A stretch of 64,000 nt of DNA, from the IMG/VR virus record IMGVR_UViG_3300046777_001575, positions 1-64,000 of that record; one strand, 5' to 3'. Below the pieces are notes generated by a model that ran no database searches, was not told where the DNA came from, and saw only the letters and a program-made list of their open reading frames with translations. The position numbers and the translations under genes are program-made. Positions 37,287-45,978 of this stretch are shown in pieces (within the stretch, counting starts at the first letter, position 1; each line of letters opens with the position of its first letter). Source of the DNA: a virus.

Positions 37287-40200
37287 TTAAACTGGATCAA
37301 CAACTACTTGGCTCCAGTTTACGTCAGAATATCCAGTATATCTATAGTTTCCAAACCTTAAAACCCTGCTATCGTCTACTATAATCTTGTTTGTTCCTGT
37401 ATAACTCTTATAAACTTCTGCTGGGTTCACACCATAGTAACTTGTTTCTGATAAGACCAGAACCTTGTTCCAATTAAATGATCCGACATTCCAGAACTTC
37501 CAGTCCAAATCTGTCGCATTAAGCACCTTAACCCTAAACCAAGGCCTTTCAGAAACATTCTGAACCTCTTGCAAATTTGTTGACTGATAGAATGAAATAT
37601 TGTTAAATAGCAATGGGCCAGTTAGTCTTATTGCTCCTTCAAAATATGAAAAATCTAAAATATTTGCAAAACTAATGCCAATAAATCCCCAGTCTTGAAG
37701 TGTAATTACTGGTTCTTTTACTATCTTGCCGTTCCAGTAAAACCCTATGCCATCTTGTATTAATCCAGTCTTAGAATTAATTGCATAAATTTTTGCTCTT
37801 CGTCCGCTAGGATCGCAAGCAACAAGATAAAACTTTATATACGAATCACGACTTTCTATTTCAAAAATTTGTGTTGGTGCATATGGGAAATAGTCACCAT
37901 CAAACCTAACAGCAAGTTGCATTGCAATAACCTTAAAACCATCAGATCTACTACTATTAACTGGAATCATAAGACCTCTATTTATTAGTGGATCATATTT
38001 TCCTTTTAACTGAATACCACTTGTTTTTGTTAAATAAAGATATGGAGATGACGCATTATAAATTGAAAATGGATTATCCTTTTTAAAATTATAATATATG
38101 CCAGTTTTTGTATATGGGTATATTGGTGTTCCAAATCTAGTACCAATTGGGCTTGCATCTGATTCATTAAGTGCCTGAGAACAATAAGATAAATTTTTTA
38201 TATTTACATTATTTATTTCAGAATTTTTTACATTTATATCTATATGCGTTACTATTGACAAATCATTAAAATCAACTCCAGAGGGTGGATAGATGATCAT
38301 ATTGTCTACAACCTCATACTTTGTTGTCATCCAATCTGAACCTGGAATTAGTACACCGTCTCTTGATGGTCTTTCTATTTTTGTAAAATAAGAAGATGGC
38401 GCATTTGCCCCAAGTTCTGTATATTGAAAGGTTATGTATGTTTTTACAAGTGCCCCGTCAGTATCATATCTATAGTCTTTTGAAATTTTATTTTTTAAAT
38501 CTTCATAATCATTATATCCAGTAAACAAATAATTATCTAAAGATTCATAGGTTCTTTGTATTGGGGATCCATACTGATTAGCAAGATCTTCATATGTCCA
38601 AGCAACTGGACTAGTCTCTATTGCAATTGTTTTTGTTGGAATTGGATAATTAATATTAAATTGAATAAAATCAAGATCAAAATATTGATCGCCTCTTTGA
38701 TCAAGAACAGACTCTGCAAAATACGTTAATGGCAGATTATCTTCCCAATATGCGTTTGATGCAACAGCAAGTGTATACTTGTCAAACAAGATATCGGGAA
38801 TCAGGGTATAACTTGCAGTATGCTCAACTAAAAAGTCTTCCTCTAAAAGAATAACTCCTCCACCAGAAATTGCTCCTGGGGATGTATCTGTTGTCCCTCC
38901 GTAAGGTGGCAAAGATGTGGTATCAATTCCTGCATCAATATCTACTATTTCATTATTTTGATAGGCAAAGAATAAATCTTCGTTTAACTTTGGAACCCCA
39001 ACCTCATTAAATAAGTTTTTAATTTTTTGAAAATTATATTTAGTTGCAAATCCAACATTGTAAATTTTTCCATCAAATGTTGCAGTGTTTGTTTTATCTC
39101 CACCAACGTACATTCTTAAATCTGAATAGGACCCAAAAAAATCTGATACAGGATTTCCAAAAACTTCTACAAATCTAGGGATATTAATACCTGCCTCAAA
39201 GAACTCATTGTTGTTTAAAATTTCAGAAGAATATAAGATTTCTGATTGTCCATTTATGCTTATAATATATTTTAAAACATTATTTTCTACCTGTATCTTA
39301 AAATAATTAGAAGTATTTTCTTTTTCAATTTTAAAAAGTATTTGTGGGCCTATTACACTACCTTTTAATTGAAAACATCCATAAAATGCTGAAACTGGAG
39401 TTTTTAAAACATCAAAATTTTCAAAAAATAAATATCCAGATACGTTATTCCACAAAGTATTTGGCTTAAATGAAAAATATTCTCTATTATCATAAAAAAA
39501 GTTTGAAGCATCTTCTACTAAATTAGCAACCCTATTATCTTCAAACAATTCTAACTCTGTTTTAGAAGAAAGAAAAACTTTTGGAAGTGGATGAGATATT
39601 ACAGAAAGTGATCTATTTGATGTTGACATATTATCATTAAAACCCTGATTCCAGGAACCTATTTTAGGATAAGAATAATTTGCAGTATAATCTGCAAAAG
39701 AGTAGTCAATTGCAACTGACGTACCGCTATATGCTGTATTTATATTTTCTGGAACCTCAACACCCTGGCCAAACACATACCGTCTTTTTGCAACTTGGCT
39801 AGGAACCAAATATGGGTATATTCCAACACAGTCTACGTCTATTGGAGATACATCATCATAAGCATAAAAGCCAATCCAGTCTTGATCTTTGTTGTCGGTA
39901 TTTAGTTTTGATGGCAAGTTTGCAGAATCCTGTGAATATGGAATTGATATAACCTCTTCTCCATTAATTAAAAAGGATGCATTGTCTTTTCCAATCTTTA
40001 AATGAACAAGCATTGGCCTTGTCCACTCTCCAATATAGTTTGTTTTATACTCATTTCCAATTTTTAATCCTACAGAAGGGCCATCCACATAAACTCCATC
40101 TGTTGAACCAATAGGACCAATTATTCTTTTCCTAGTATTTGTGTAAGAGTTTATTCGAATCCATGTTTCAAGTGTATATTGTTTAAATTGTCCTAAAGAA

Positions 40201-41027
40201 TTTAACATTCCAGCACCAGGAATAATTAAAGAAGGTTTTCCATTATTTTCAAATAAAGTTGTGTGCCCAGAAGTTCCATAAATCAGTGGTATACCAGCAT
40301 TTTTTGCTTTTATCATGTTATCAGAAACAAGATAATAGGCATTTAATTCTTGAAGACCATAGCATTTAGCAATAATCCCTTTGTGTGGAGACAAAGCAAT
40401 TGTTGATGGAATATCTATAACGCTAGTTCCTAAAGAACTTGAAGCAAACTCTTCTGACCATTGGCCAAGAGTTATTCCGTTGACTCTAAATGCATGCTCT
40501 TCATTTTTATTTTCAACATATGTAATTTCAAATACTACCCTAATATTTGAGTCATCTGGTGGCGCATCAAAAGTTTCTGATATAAAAATCCATTTATTGT
40601 TTACAACTGTATCAAAATTTTTAAGATGGGTGACGGTTTGATCACTTGTCGTATCTACATATTCATACCCAATTGATAAACTTGTAATATAGGAACTTTC
40701 TGAATAAAAATAACCACCTACACAAAATGTTTTTAGGTATTTACTTAAATCTTGTATGTTAATTAACTCTTGGCTTTTTGCAGTAATTGTTGTTGTTCCA
40801 TCTAATGAACCAGTTGCAACAATTCTACCAACATAACTATCAATAAACGGTGTATCAGAAGTTTTGGTATATGCGCTTGCCAATCCACCATTTATTGACC
40901 AGTTAGAAAGATTTCTTTGTGACTCTGATATTAAAGAAATATAGTCTGCTCCATCATCAAGAGCCCATAGCCCAATAGGATGTTCTGCAAACACCTTTTC
41001 TGCATATAAGTTTGATAGAGTAGACAT
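37287..41027 (-). CDS. Large LamG/concanavalin-like structural protein
   Basis: A 1246-residue, aromatic- and Asn-rich beta protein. LamG-like motifs include FKQYTLETWIRINSYTNTRK and MLVHLKIGKDNASFLINGEEV near residues 270-340, and a second set near 1080-1150 (VAMQLAVRFDGDYFP-like). Such proteins form appendages that bind polysaccharides on capsid or tail. It lies upstream of the capsid genes rather than among the tail genes, so it could be a capsid or neck whisker. A TGGTAAAAT element stands 9 bases before the ATG at 41027. No enzymatic residues are recognised. Confidence 0.6.
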   Translation of the reverse strand: MSTLSNLYAEKVFAEHPIGLWALDDGADYISLISESQRNLSNWSINGGLASAYTKTSDTPFIDSYVGRIVATGSLDGTTTITAKSQELINIQDLSKYLKTFCVGGYFYSESSYITSLSIGYEYVDTTSDQTVTHLKNFDTVVNNKWIFISETFDAPPDDSNIRVVFEITYVENKNEEHAFRVNGITLGQWSEEFASSSLGTSVIDIPSTIALSPHKGIIAKCYGLQELNAYYLVSDNMIKAKNAGIPLIYGTSGHTTLFENNGKPSLIIPGAGMLNSLGQFKQYTLETWIRINSYTNTRKRIIGPIGSTDGVYVDGPSVGLKIGNEYKTNYIGEWTRPMLVHLKIGKDNASFLINGEEVISIPYSQDSANLPSKLNTDNKDQDWIGFYAYDDVSPIDVDCVGIYPYLVPSQVAKRRYVFGQGVEVPENINTAYSGTSVAIDYSFADYTANYSYPKIGSWNQGFNDNMSTSNRSLSVISHPLPKVFLSSKTELELFEDNRVANLVEDASNFFYDNREYFSFKPNTLWNNVSGYLFFENFDVLKTPVSAFYGCFQLKGSVIGPQILFKIEKENTSNYFKIQVENNVLKYIISINGQSEILYSSEILNNNEFFEAGINIPRFVEVFGNPVSDFFGSYSDLRMYVGGDKTNTATFDGKIYNVGFATKYNFQKIKNLFNEVGVPKLNEDLFFAYQNNEIVDIDAGIDTTSLPPYGGTTDTSPGAISGGGVILLEEDFLVEHTASYTLIPDILFDKYTLAVASNAYWEDNLPLTYFAESVLDQRGDQYFDLDFIQFNINYPIPTKTIAIETSPVAWTYEDLANQYGSPIQRTYESLDNYLFTGYNDYEDLKNKISKDYRYDTDGALVKTYITFQYTELGANAPSSYFTKIERPSRDGVLIPGSDWMTTKYEVVDNMIIYPPSGVDFNDLSIVTHIDINVKNSEINNVNIKNLSYCSQALNESDASPIGTRFGTPIYPYTKTGIYYNFKKDNPFSIYNASSPYLYLTKTSGIQLKGKYDPLINRGLMIPVNSSRSDGFKVIAMQLAVRFDGDYFPYAPTQIFEIESRDSYIKFYLVACDPSGRRAKIYAINSKTGLIQDGIGFYWNGKIVKEPVITLQDWGFIGISFANILDFSYFEGAIRLTGPLLFNNISFYQSTNLQEVQNVSERPWFRVKVLNATDLDWKFWNVGSFNWNKVLVLSETSYYGVNPAEVYKSYTGTNKIIVDDSRVLRFGNYRYTGYSDVNWSQVVVDPV

Positions 41028-41064
41028 TATAAGTCTATTTTACCATAGAAGACTTCTTATTTTT

Positions 41065-41559
41065 TTAATTTTTAGGAACCCACAACTTCTCACTACCCTT
41101 ATTGTGATACCTAGCCATCACAAATAGTAAGTCTGAAAGTCTGTTCAGATATTTTGCAATATTTGTATTTATACCATCTATTTTCCAAACCTGACGCTCT
41201 GCTCTTCTAACAATAGTTCTGGCGTTGTGCAGTGGCCCAGTAGGTAATATAAAAGAGTGCAGCGGTTCTAAATATTTATTATAATCATCTATAATATTTT
41301 CTAAATAGATAACTCTTTCTTCAGAAATTTTTATTGTTAACGCTCCAGCAAGTTCTGCACCTAAGTCAAAAAGATCACTTTGAATTCTATCTGTAATATC
41401 ATTATGAAATTCGATTGCCATACCGATAGCAGAATTTGCCTCATCTATCACACCAATAGCCTCTATCAGGTCGCTACTTTTGTCTACTATTTTGTTGTTG
41501 GCGGTTGATGTTTTTCCACCGTCCCCTGTTTTTGTATAAATACGAGTTAGATGAACCAT
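41065..41559 (-). CDS. PduO-type ATP:cob(I)alamin adenosyltransferase
   Basis: The 164-residue protein converts cob(I)alamin plus ATP to adenosylcobalamin. PduO-family motifs are in order: N-terminal RIYTKTGDGGKTS (ATP site), IEAIGVIDEANSAIG, FDLGAELAG, FILPTGPLHNARTIVRRAER and KYLNRLSDLLFVMARYHN. Length is normal for the family. An in-frame TTG at 41583 exists, but the ATG at 41559 shares bases with the stop of the preceding 54-residue gene (TAATG), so coupling sets the start. As last gene of the operon with the class II ribonucleotide reductase, it would supply that enzyme with its cofactor. Family assignment is firm. Confidence 0.88.
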   Translation of the reverse strand: MVHLTRIYTKTGDGGKTSTANNKIVDKSSDLIEAIGVIDEANSAIGMAIEFHNDITDRIQSDLFDLGAELAGALTIKISEERVIYLENIIDDYNKYLEPLHSFILPTGPLHNARTIVRRAERQVWKIDGINTNIAKYLNRLSDLLFVMARYHNKGSEKLWVPKN

Positions 41560-41723
41560 TAGTGTCCCGTCAAAGATCTCCAAATATCAATAGTCATCTG
41601 GTTTGCTATATATAGTGCACAAATATTTATAACTAGTTGAAAAATATATTCAATAGTTTTTGGTTTCTTTTTTTGCAAAGGAAACTGTATTACATTATTT
41701 AAATTTTTATATGCTAGTTTCAT
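41559..41723 (-). CDS. 54-residue single-span membrane peptide in the B12 operon
   Basis: The frame starts with an ATG that overlaps the previous stop (ATGA) and ends in a TAA that overlaps the next start (TAATG), so it is coupled on both sides. A basic segment (QKKKPK) is followed by one hydrophobic span (YIFQLVINICALYIANQM) and a short tail. It looks like a small membrane protein with a cytoplasmic N-terminus. It may partner the DUF4430-like protein, perhaps in B12 passage across the membrane; that is inference from the operon only. Confidence 0.6.
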   Translation of the reverse strand: MKLAYKNLNNVIQFPLQKKKPKTIEYIFQLVINICALYIANQMTIDIWRSLTGH

Positions 41724-42175
41724 GGAAACCTAACCTTGCCATTGTCAGCAAACACTAAGCCAATGGAGTCTCCTGGATTCAAATATTGTTCATTAATTGC
41801 AAGTTGACCCCAGCCCCACTCTTTAGTAGGGAAAGGCAAAAATTGTTTTTCTTTAATAATAATTGCCCAATATGCTTTTTCTGATGGCATTCCGTCGCAT
41901 GGCTCAATTGTTGCATTTGGCAAATTGTTTACTCGACAAACAACAGCGTCACCCCATCTTTTTGTACCTTCTATTGTTAAGCCAGCCTGTTTTAATAAGT
42001 CTAAGGCAATAATTTCTGTAGAAGATTCTACGCATTGATTTGACTTTGTATTATTATTTAATGAGCCGTAATCAATATATAAATTAATACACTTACTGTC
42101 TTCATTTGTTACAAGAGGCAGACCAAAGAATGCCAGTGTAATAATGACTATAGACATTAATGTTTTTTGAATCAT
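41720..42175 (-). CDS. Membrane-anchored or secreted DUF4430/transcobalamin C-terminal-like protein
   Basis: The 151-residue protein begins with a hydrophobic signal or anchor (IQKTLMSIVIITLAFFG). The rest matches the DUF4430 fold, which is related to the C-terminal cobalamin-binding domain of transcobalamin. It has IIALDLLKQAGLTIEG, WGDAVVCRVNNLPN, AYWAIIIKEKQF and YLNPGDSIGLVFAD in family order. In bacteria such domains occur beside B12 uptake genes. Here it lies between a B12-dependent reductase and a B12 adenosyltransferase, so extracellular or membrane-side B12 capture is likely. The ATG at 42175, right after the reductase stop, is preferred to an upstream TTG at 42199. Two Cys pairs could form disulfides outside the cell. 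Confidence 0.65.
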   Translation of the reverse strand: MIQKTLMSIVIITLAFFGLPLVTNEDSKCINLYIDYGSLNNNTKSNQCVESSTEIIALDLLKQAGLTIEGTKRWGDAVVCRVNNLPNATIEPCDGMPSEKAYWAIIIKEKQFLPFPTKEWGWGQLAINEQYLNPGDSIGLVFADNGKVRFP

Positions 42176-42177
42176 TA

Positions 42178-44208
42178 CTATCCAATCTTTATTTCGCAAT
42201 AATCAGTAGTGCAGTAAGCCTCACCTTGTGCTTCTAGATTATCTACTCCGTCGTAAATAGCACTAAAGTCAATATGCTTCAGTTTACCAATATAGGACTC
42301 ATACTCTTCTTCAGTAATTTGAGTGTATGGCTGTTGTGGATAAACAGTATTTCCCATTGGCAGAAATGAGACTGCCTTTAATTGTCCCTCGTACATATGC
42401 AGTGCTGGGACAACATGCTTTGACTCTGTTTCCTTATCAAATGAAAGTGTTACAGAAACACCATTATCAGACCAGTACTTCTGAGCAGTTGCAGCAAGTG
42501 CGATCTTTTCAAATAGGGTTACATCCTTTTCAGATCTTGGGTGACCTGACTTGATTGGGAAGTATACGACTGATGTGTTTGCTGATACTACGTCATCTTC
42601 GATTGTGTACCCTGCTGCTTTGAACAAGTGCATCATTGGATCTGTGTTTCCAAATCGAACTGCACGAAGGAAGAAGTTTCCTCCAGGTCCCCAGTGAACT
42701 CCAGGAGTTGCGCCAGAAAGAATTGAAACTGATCCTGATGGCTTAACTGTTGTTACACGAATTGATTCACGAACACAAAGCCATTCTGAATATGAGTGAT
42801 CATATTTACGAATTGTTGTGTATCCTTCGTCCATCCATTCACGAACCGTTGGCAAACCTTTTTGATCAGCAAATGATGCAATGCCAGTAAGTGATGTACC
42901 AATACGACGATTGCGCTGCATGATGCCATTAGTCTGTTGCCAGTGTGTTGGAACGAGTGTTACAGTCTTTCCATAAAGATATGCAAACTTCAGGGTACGC
43001 AGGAAGTCCTCCTTGGATTCATGACGATTCAGGTGCACTTCTACAAGTGTACACAATTCGTATGATTCCAATGGCTGCTCCGCACATGGGTTAAATCCCA
43101 TCACACGATAATCTTTACCGTCTGGCGCATCCTTTAGTCGTCCATAATTACGAGCAACATCAAGCCAGATAAAACCTGGTTCTCCATTTTCTGTAATCAA
43201 ATCTACATAGTCTTCATACTTAGTCCCCACCTCTGCTGAGATAGAGTTATTAGACATCCAAGCCCAACCTGGATTTTCTGGGTCAAAAGAATTGCGCTCT
43301 GGAAACACTTCTGCATTCTTAAGATTCATGAATGCTTGGTCACCTTCATTTCCTAAAGCAAGGGTTGCAGAACGACGAACATTGCCAGATACTACACAGG
43401 TACCAATTAGGTTTACTAGGTCTACAATGGCACGAGAATCTAGTGTTTCACCTGCTCTGGAGCCGATTACACGGTCTATCTGATCATGCAACTTAATAAG
43501 AGGTGCAGGTCCCGATGCAACGCCACCAAAACCTTTAATTGGTGCTCCAAGAGGTCTAATTAAGTCATAATTAAACTTTTGAATACTTTGATTTGGTCTT
43601 AGGTAAGAGTTAATTAAAAGTCGTACCGACTCCACCCAACCCTCACGAGTGTCTGGAATTTCAAAGATCTCTTCTGGCTCCGTCGGTGTATAGATTGCAA
43701 AATTCTTATCCTGTCCAACAGTGTCAAAGCCTACACCAATGCCAAGCATTAATGCATCCATCACCCAAGCAAATAAGGCTCCTGGATCATTTTTATCAAG
43801 ATCTTTTGTTGAAACCATTGCACAATTTTGTAGTGCTGCTGAGTTCTTCTTTTCCATAGTCATAGGAGTTCCAAATGCCCACATGCCACGACCTGGTGGT
43901 GTCCACTTTAACTCAAACATTCTCTGGAATGCTTCCTGTGCTGACTTCTGAGCCTTATAGTCATTCCATGGCAAACGATTTTCCTTAGCATGATTCTTCT
44001 GTACGGAATACATACCCTCGATTACACGACGACAAACTTCGTGCCATCTTTCCTTAGTTCCATCTTCCTTCATTCGAGAATATGTACGAATAAAAGTAAT
44101 CTCTCCAAGTGAATTTTCTGCTGCATCTTTGAATCCAAATGGGCTTTCTGCATTCTTGTACTTTTCTACAAAATCCTCTGGAAGTTTAAAACTAAAAAAA
44201 TCTGACAT
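42178..44208 (-). CDS. nrdJ: Class II (adenosylcobalamin-dependent) ribonucleotide reductase
   Basis: The 676-residue protein makes deoxynucleotides with adenosylcobalamin as radical source. It resembles the monomeric triphosphate reductase type. Motifs are LQNCAMVSTKDL (redox Cys), GIGVGFDTVG, MGFNPCAEQPLESYELC with the thiyl Cys near residue 376, and VTTVKPSGSVSILSGATPGVHWG. The C-terminus has C666-x4-C671 (YCTTDYCEIK), the spacing of the thioredoxin-accepting Cys pair in that type. A TGCTATAAT promoter and an AAAGGA ribosome binding site lie upstream. The next three genes are coupled to it and concern B12. No intein is seen. Confidence 0.92.
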   Translation of the reverse strand: MSDFFSFKLPEDFVEKYKNAESPFGFKDAAENSLGEITFIRTYSRMKEDGTKERWHEVCRRVIEGMYSVQKNHAKENRLPWNDYKAQKSAQEAFQRMFELKWTPPGRGMWAFGTPMTMEKKNSAALQNCAMVSTKDLDKNDPGALFAWVMDALMLGIGVGFDTVGQDKNFAIYTPTEPEEIFEIPDTREGWVESVRLLINSYLRPNQSIQKFNYDLIRPLGAPIKGFGGVASGPAPLIKLHDQIDRVIGSRAGETLDSRAIVDLVNLIGTCVVSGNVRRSATLALGNEGDQAFMNLKNAEVFPERNSFDPENPGWAWMSNNSISAEVGTKYEDYVDLITENGEPGFIWLDVARNYGRLKDAPDGKDYRVMGFNPCAEQPLESYELCTLVEVHLNRHESKEDFLRTLKFAYLYGKTVTLVPTHWQQTNGIMQRNRRIGTSLTGIASFADQKGLPTVREWMDEGYTTIRKYDHSYSEWLCVRESIRVTTVKPSGSVSILSGATPGVHWGPGGNFFLRAVRFGNTDPMMHLFKAAGYTIEDDVVSANTSVVYFPIKSGHPRSEKDVTLFEKIALAATAQKYWSDNGVSVTLSFDKETESKHVVPALHMYEGQLKAVSFLPMGNTVYPQQPYTQITEEEYESYIGKLKHIDFSAIYDGVDNLEAQGEAYCTTDYCEIKIG

Positions 44209-44241
44209 GTGTTTCGTCCTTTCTAAAACGGAATAGAGTTA

Positions 44242-44250
44242 ATTATAGCA
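44242..44250 (-). promoter_or_regulatory. Extended -10 promoter TGCTATAAT of the nrdJ-B12 operon
   Basis: TGCTATAAT on the minus strand, about 33 bases before the nrdJ ATG. The leader contains the AAAGGA ribosome binding site. Its upstream half lies in an inverted repeat (44250-44274). Confidence 0.6.
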
Positions 44251-44274
44251 GAGTTTTATTAAAAGTAAAACTCT
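44250..44274. promoter_or_regulatory. Perfect inverted repeat overlapping the nrdJ promoter (operator candidate)
   Basis: AGAGTTTTA (44250-44258) and TAAAACTCT (44266-44274) are exact inverted copies separated by 7 bases. A third copy of AGAGTTTTA lies at 44292-44300. The pair occupies the -35 to -14 zone of the promoter, where a repressor or activator would bind. It does not match the NrdR box, and no cobalamin riboswitch fits in the short leader. Confidence 0.5.
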
Positions 44275-44297
44275 ACCTAAATGTATTGTTGAGAGTT

Positions 44298-45011
44298 TTA
44301 TTTAAAAGTTTTCTTTTGCCAAAACTTAAGTCTATAACCATTTTGAAAAGTAGATCTAACCTTATTACTTTGTTCTTCTACTTTTTTTGTTGAGAAGTTT
44401 TTGTCTAATTCCATGACCCAATCTTCTCTTTTAAATGGAAAAATTTGAGACATTGGCGTTCCCTGCTTTATGGTTCCTTTAAAATTCTTTTTTATTAAAA
44501 AAGAAAGATGTCCATCAGTAAAATAGTTATCAGTATCAACTACAGCATCTATAGCCTTTAGTGGTGATGGTGGTTGGTGCATTGGGCTTGTAAAAAATGT
44601 GCTATATCCAGCACTAGTTTGTACCATCCAAGTAGGATGAATTCTTAAAATTTTATTGCAATAGATATCGCTATCTATCGGCAAATGAGATACCTGTTCT
44701 TGTGAATGTTCACTTATTAATAAGGAGTAATACTTGTTCATGGCAGCAGGAAGTTGAATGTTAACATTTCCATCAGTTGTGTCTATATATATATCACATG
44801 GTACCTTTAGAAGATATCCCATTGCCATTGCATCAAAAAACGCTTGACATTTTTTTACTGTTAACCTCATGACACCCTTGTCAGGAACATCGCTACCTGA
44901 AATTGCAGGTTGCTCTTTATACCAAGTCGGAATATTTTTAGTTGCCTGCTCTGGTTCTGGAACAATATTAACTAATTGAGGATACATTTGAAGAAATCTA
45001 ACAGTGTTCAT
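44298..45011 (-). CDS. Conserved hypothetical phage protein
   Basis: A 237-residue protein with VPEPEQATKNIPTWYKEQ, a conserved-looking MRLTVKKCQAFFDAMAMGYLLKVPCDIYI centre and LRIHPTWMVQTSAGYSTFFTSP. The pattern resembles a conserved protein seen in aquatic tailed phages, but I cannot name a biochemical activity. Its promoter is TGATATAAT (45033-45041), with a GAAAGG site before the ATG. It is the third gene after a GNAT-like gene and a 137-residue gene and may act with them. Confidence 0.5.
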   Translation of the reverse strand: MNTVRFLQMYPQLVNIVPEPEQATKNIPTWYKEQPAISGSDVPDKGVMRLTVKKCQAFFDAMAMGYLLKVPCDIYIDTTDGNVNIQLPAAMNKYYSLLISEHSQEQVSHLPIDSDIYCNKILRIHPTWMVQTSAGYSTFFTSPMHQPPSPLKAIDAVVDTDNYFTDGHLSFLIKKNFKGTIKQGTPMSQIFPFKREDWVMELDKNFSTKKVEEQSNKVRSTFQNGYRLKFWQKKTFK

Positions 45012-45032
45012 ACAAGCCTTTCTTTTATATTA

Positions 45033-45041
45033 ATTATATCA
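45033..45041 (-). promoter_or_regulatory. Extended -10 promoter TGATATAAT
   Basis: TGATATAAT on the minus strand in the 32-base gap before 44298-45011. A ribosome binding site (GAAAGG) lies between it and the start codon. Confidence 0.5.
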
Positions 45042-45043
45042 TA

Positions 45044-45457
45044 TTAAAGGGTTTGCCACAATGTTAGATCCTGTAATCCTAAAAGATAACTTGGAGCAAC
45101 ATAGAAATACAATAACTCCTCATCATCCTTTACAAATGTTGAGTTGTCTACTCCTTCGGACATTATTAAAATATTTTTAGAATTTGGCTCAACTACAACA
45201 AACTGGTCTTTAATATAAATATTTTCAATAATAGTATTTTTTTTATTTGTATATATTTTACCATAAAAAGACAAACTTTTATTAAATCCAGAAGTAAATT
45301 TTACTCCATTATGCTTATATAATATTTTTTCATTAGAAAACAAAACTTTATAGTCTTGTTTTTCATAATTTATATTATTTTCTTTACACATTTTTTTTAC
45401 TAGTTTATTAATAGATAATTCTACGCTAGTCTCTATATTATCAACAATGTATTTCAT
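45044..45457 (-). CDS. Hypothetical protein, strand-rich C-terminus
   Basis: A 137-residue, Lys/Asn-rich protein. The N-terminal half is basic and helical (SINKLVKKMCKENNINYEKQ). The second half is strand-rich (FVVVEPNSKNILIMSEGVDN, ELLYFYVAPSYLLG), possibly a cupin-like half barrel. It overlaps the GNAT-like gene by 4 bases (ATGA) and is therefore in the same operon. No catalytic residues are recognised. Confidence 0.5.
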   Translation of the reverse strand: MKYIVDNIETSVELSINKLVKKMCKENNINYEKQDYKVLFSNEKILYKHNGVKFTSGFNKSLSFYGKIYTNKKNTIIENIYIKDQFVVVEPNSKNILIMSEGVDNSTFVKDDEELLYFYVAPSYLLGLQDLTLWQTL

Positions 45458-45963
45458 CTTCTTGAAACCATTCTACCAAAAAAAATATATGGATATATTG
45501 GTTGATCAAATAACTCTTCTCTTAAATCCAATGCTTCTTCTACTGGGGTATCTTTAATACGATCAGTATTTAAAGCAGCAGAAAACAATCTGTTTCCACT
45601 TTCTGGACCATAGTCGTGTTTTAAATTTTTGTTAAATAAAAAATATAGTAATTTTGCACCGTAAGCCAATGCTGCCTTACCTACACCATTATTCCTATAT
45701 ATTGGCGATACATACATTCTGTCTGTAAAAACATCTCCAGAATCATCATGTTTTTTCCATGTTGCGTATACTCCTGGGTAATCATTTAAAATATAGTCTC
45801 CAACATAAACAGACCCGCTTGGATATTTGTCATTAAAGTATACTATTGCTATTCCATCTATAGGGATTTTTCCTTCAAAGAATACATAGTGTACCCATCC
45901 ACCTTCAAGTTCTTCTGGGTGCTTAAGTTCTTTAAAACCAGAAGTGTCTATACGCTCAAACAC
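45454..45963 (-). CDS. GNAT-type acetyltransferase
   Basis: The 169-residue protein has the acetyl-CoA pyrophosphate loop of GNAT enzymes. MYVSPIYRNNGVGKAALAYG contains the R-x-x-G-x-G/A motif after a beta strand, and an N-terminal alpha/beta region has IPIDGIAIVYFND and SVYVGDYIL. The C-terminus (EELFDQPIYPYIFFGRM) is aromatic. It may acetylate a virion sugar or a host protein; the substrate is unknown. The start is GTG at 45963 with no clear ribosome binding site. Confidence 0.6.
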   Translation of the reverse strand: MFERIDTSGFKELKHPEELEGGWVHYVFFEGKIPIDGIAIVYFNDKYPSGSVYVGDYILNDYPGVYATWKKHDDSGDVFTDRMYVSPIYRNNGVGKAALAYGAKLLYFLFNKNLKHDYGPESGNRLFSAALNTDRIKDTPVEEALDLREELFDQPIYPYIFFGRMVSRR

Positions 45964-45978
45964 AGAAAACTATTCTGA

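Noticed and set aside
44209-44297. Cobalamin riboswitch upstream of the class II reductase
   Set aside because: The gap is only about 90 bases and contains a promoter and inverted repeat; it cannot hold the riboswitch fold and shows no B12-box-like sequence.
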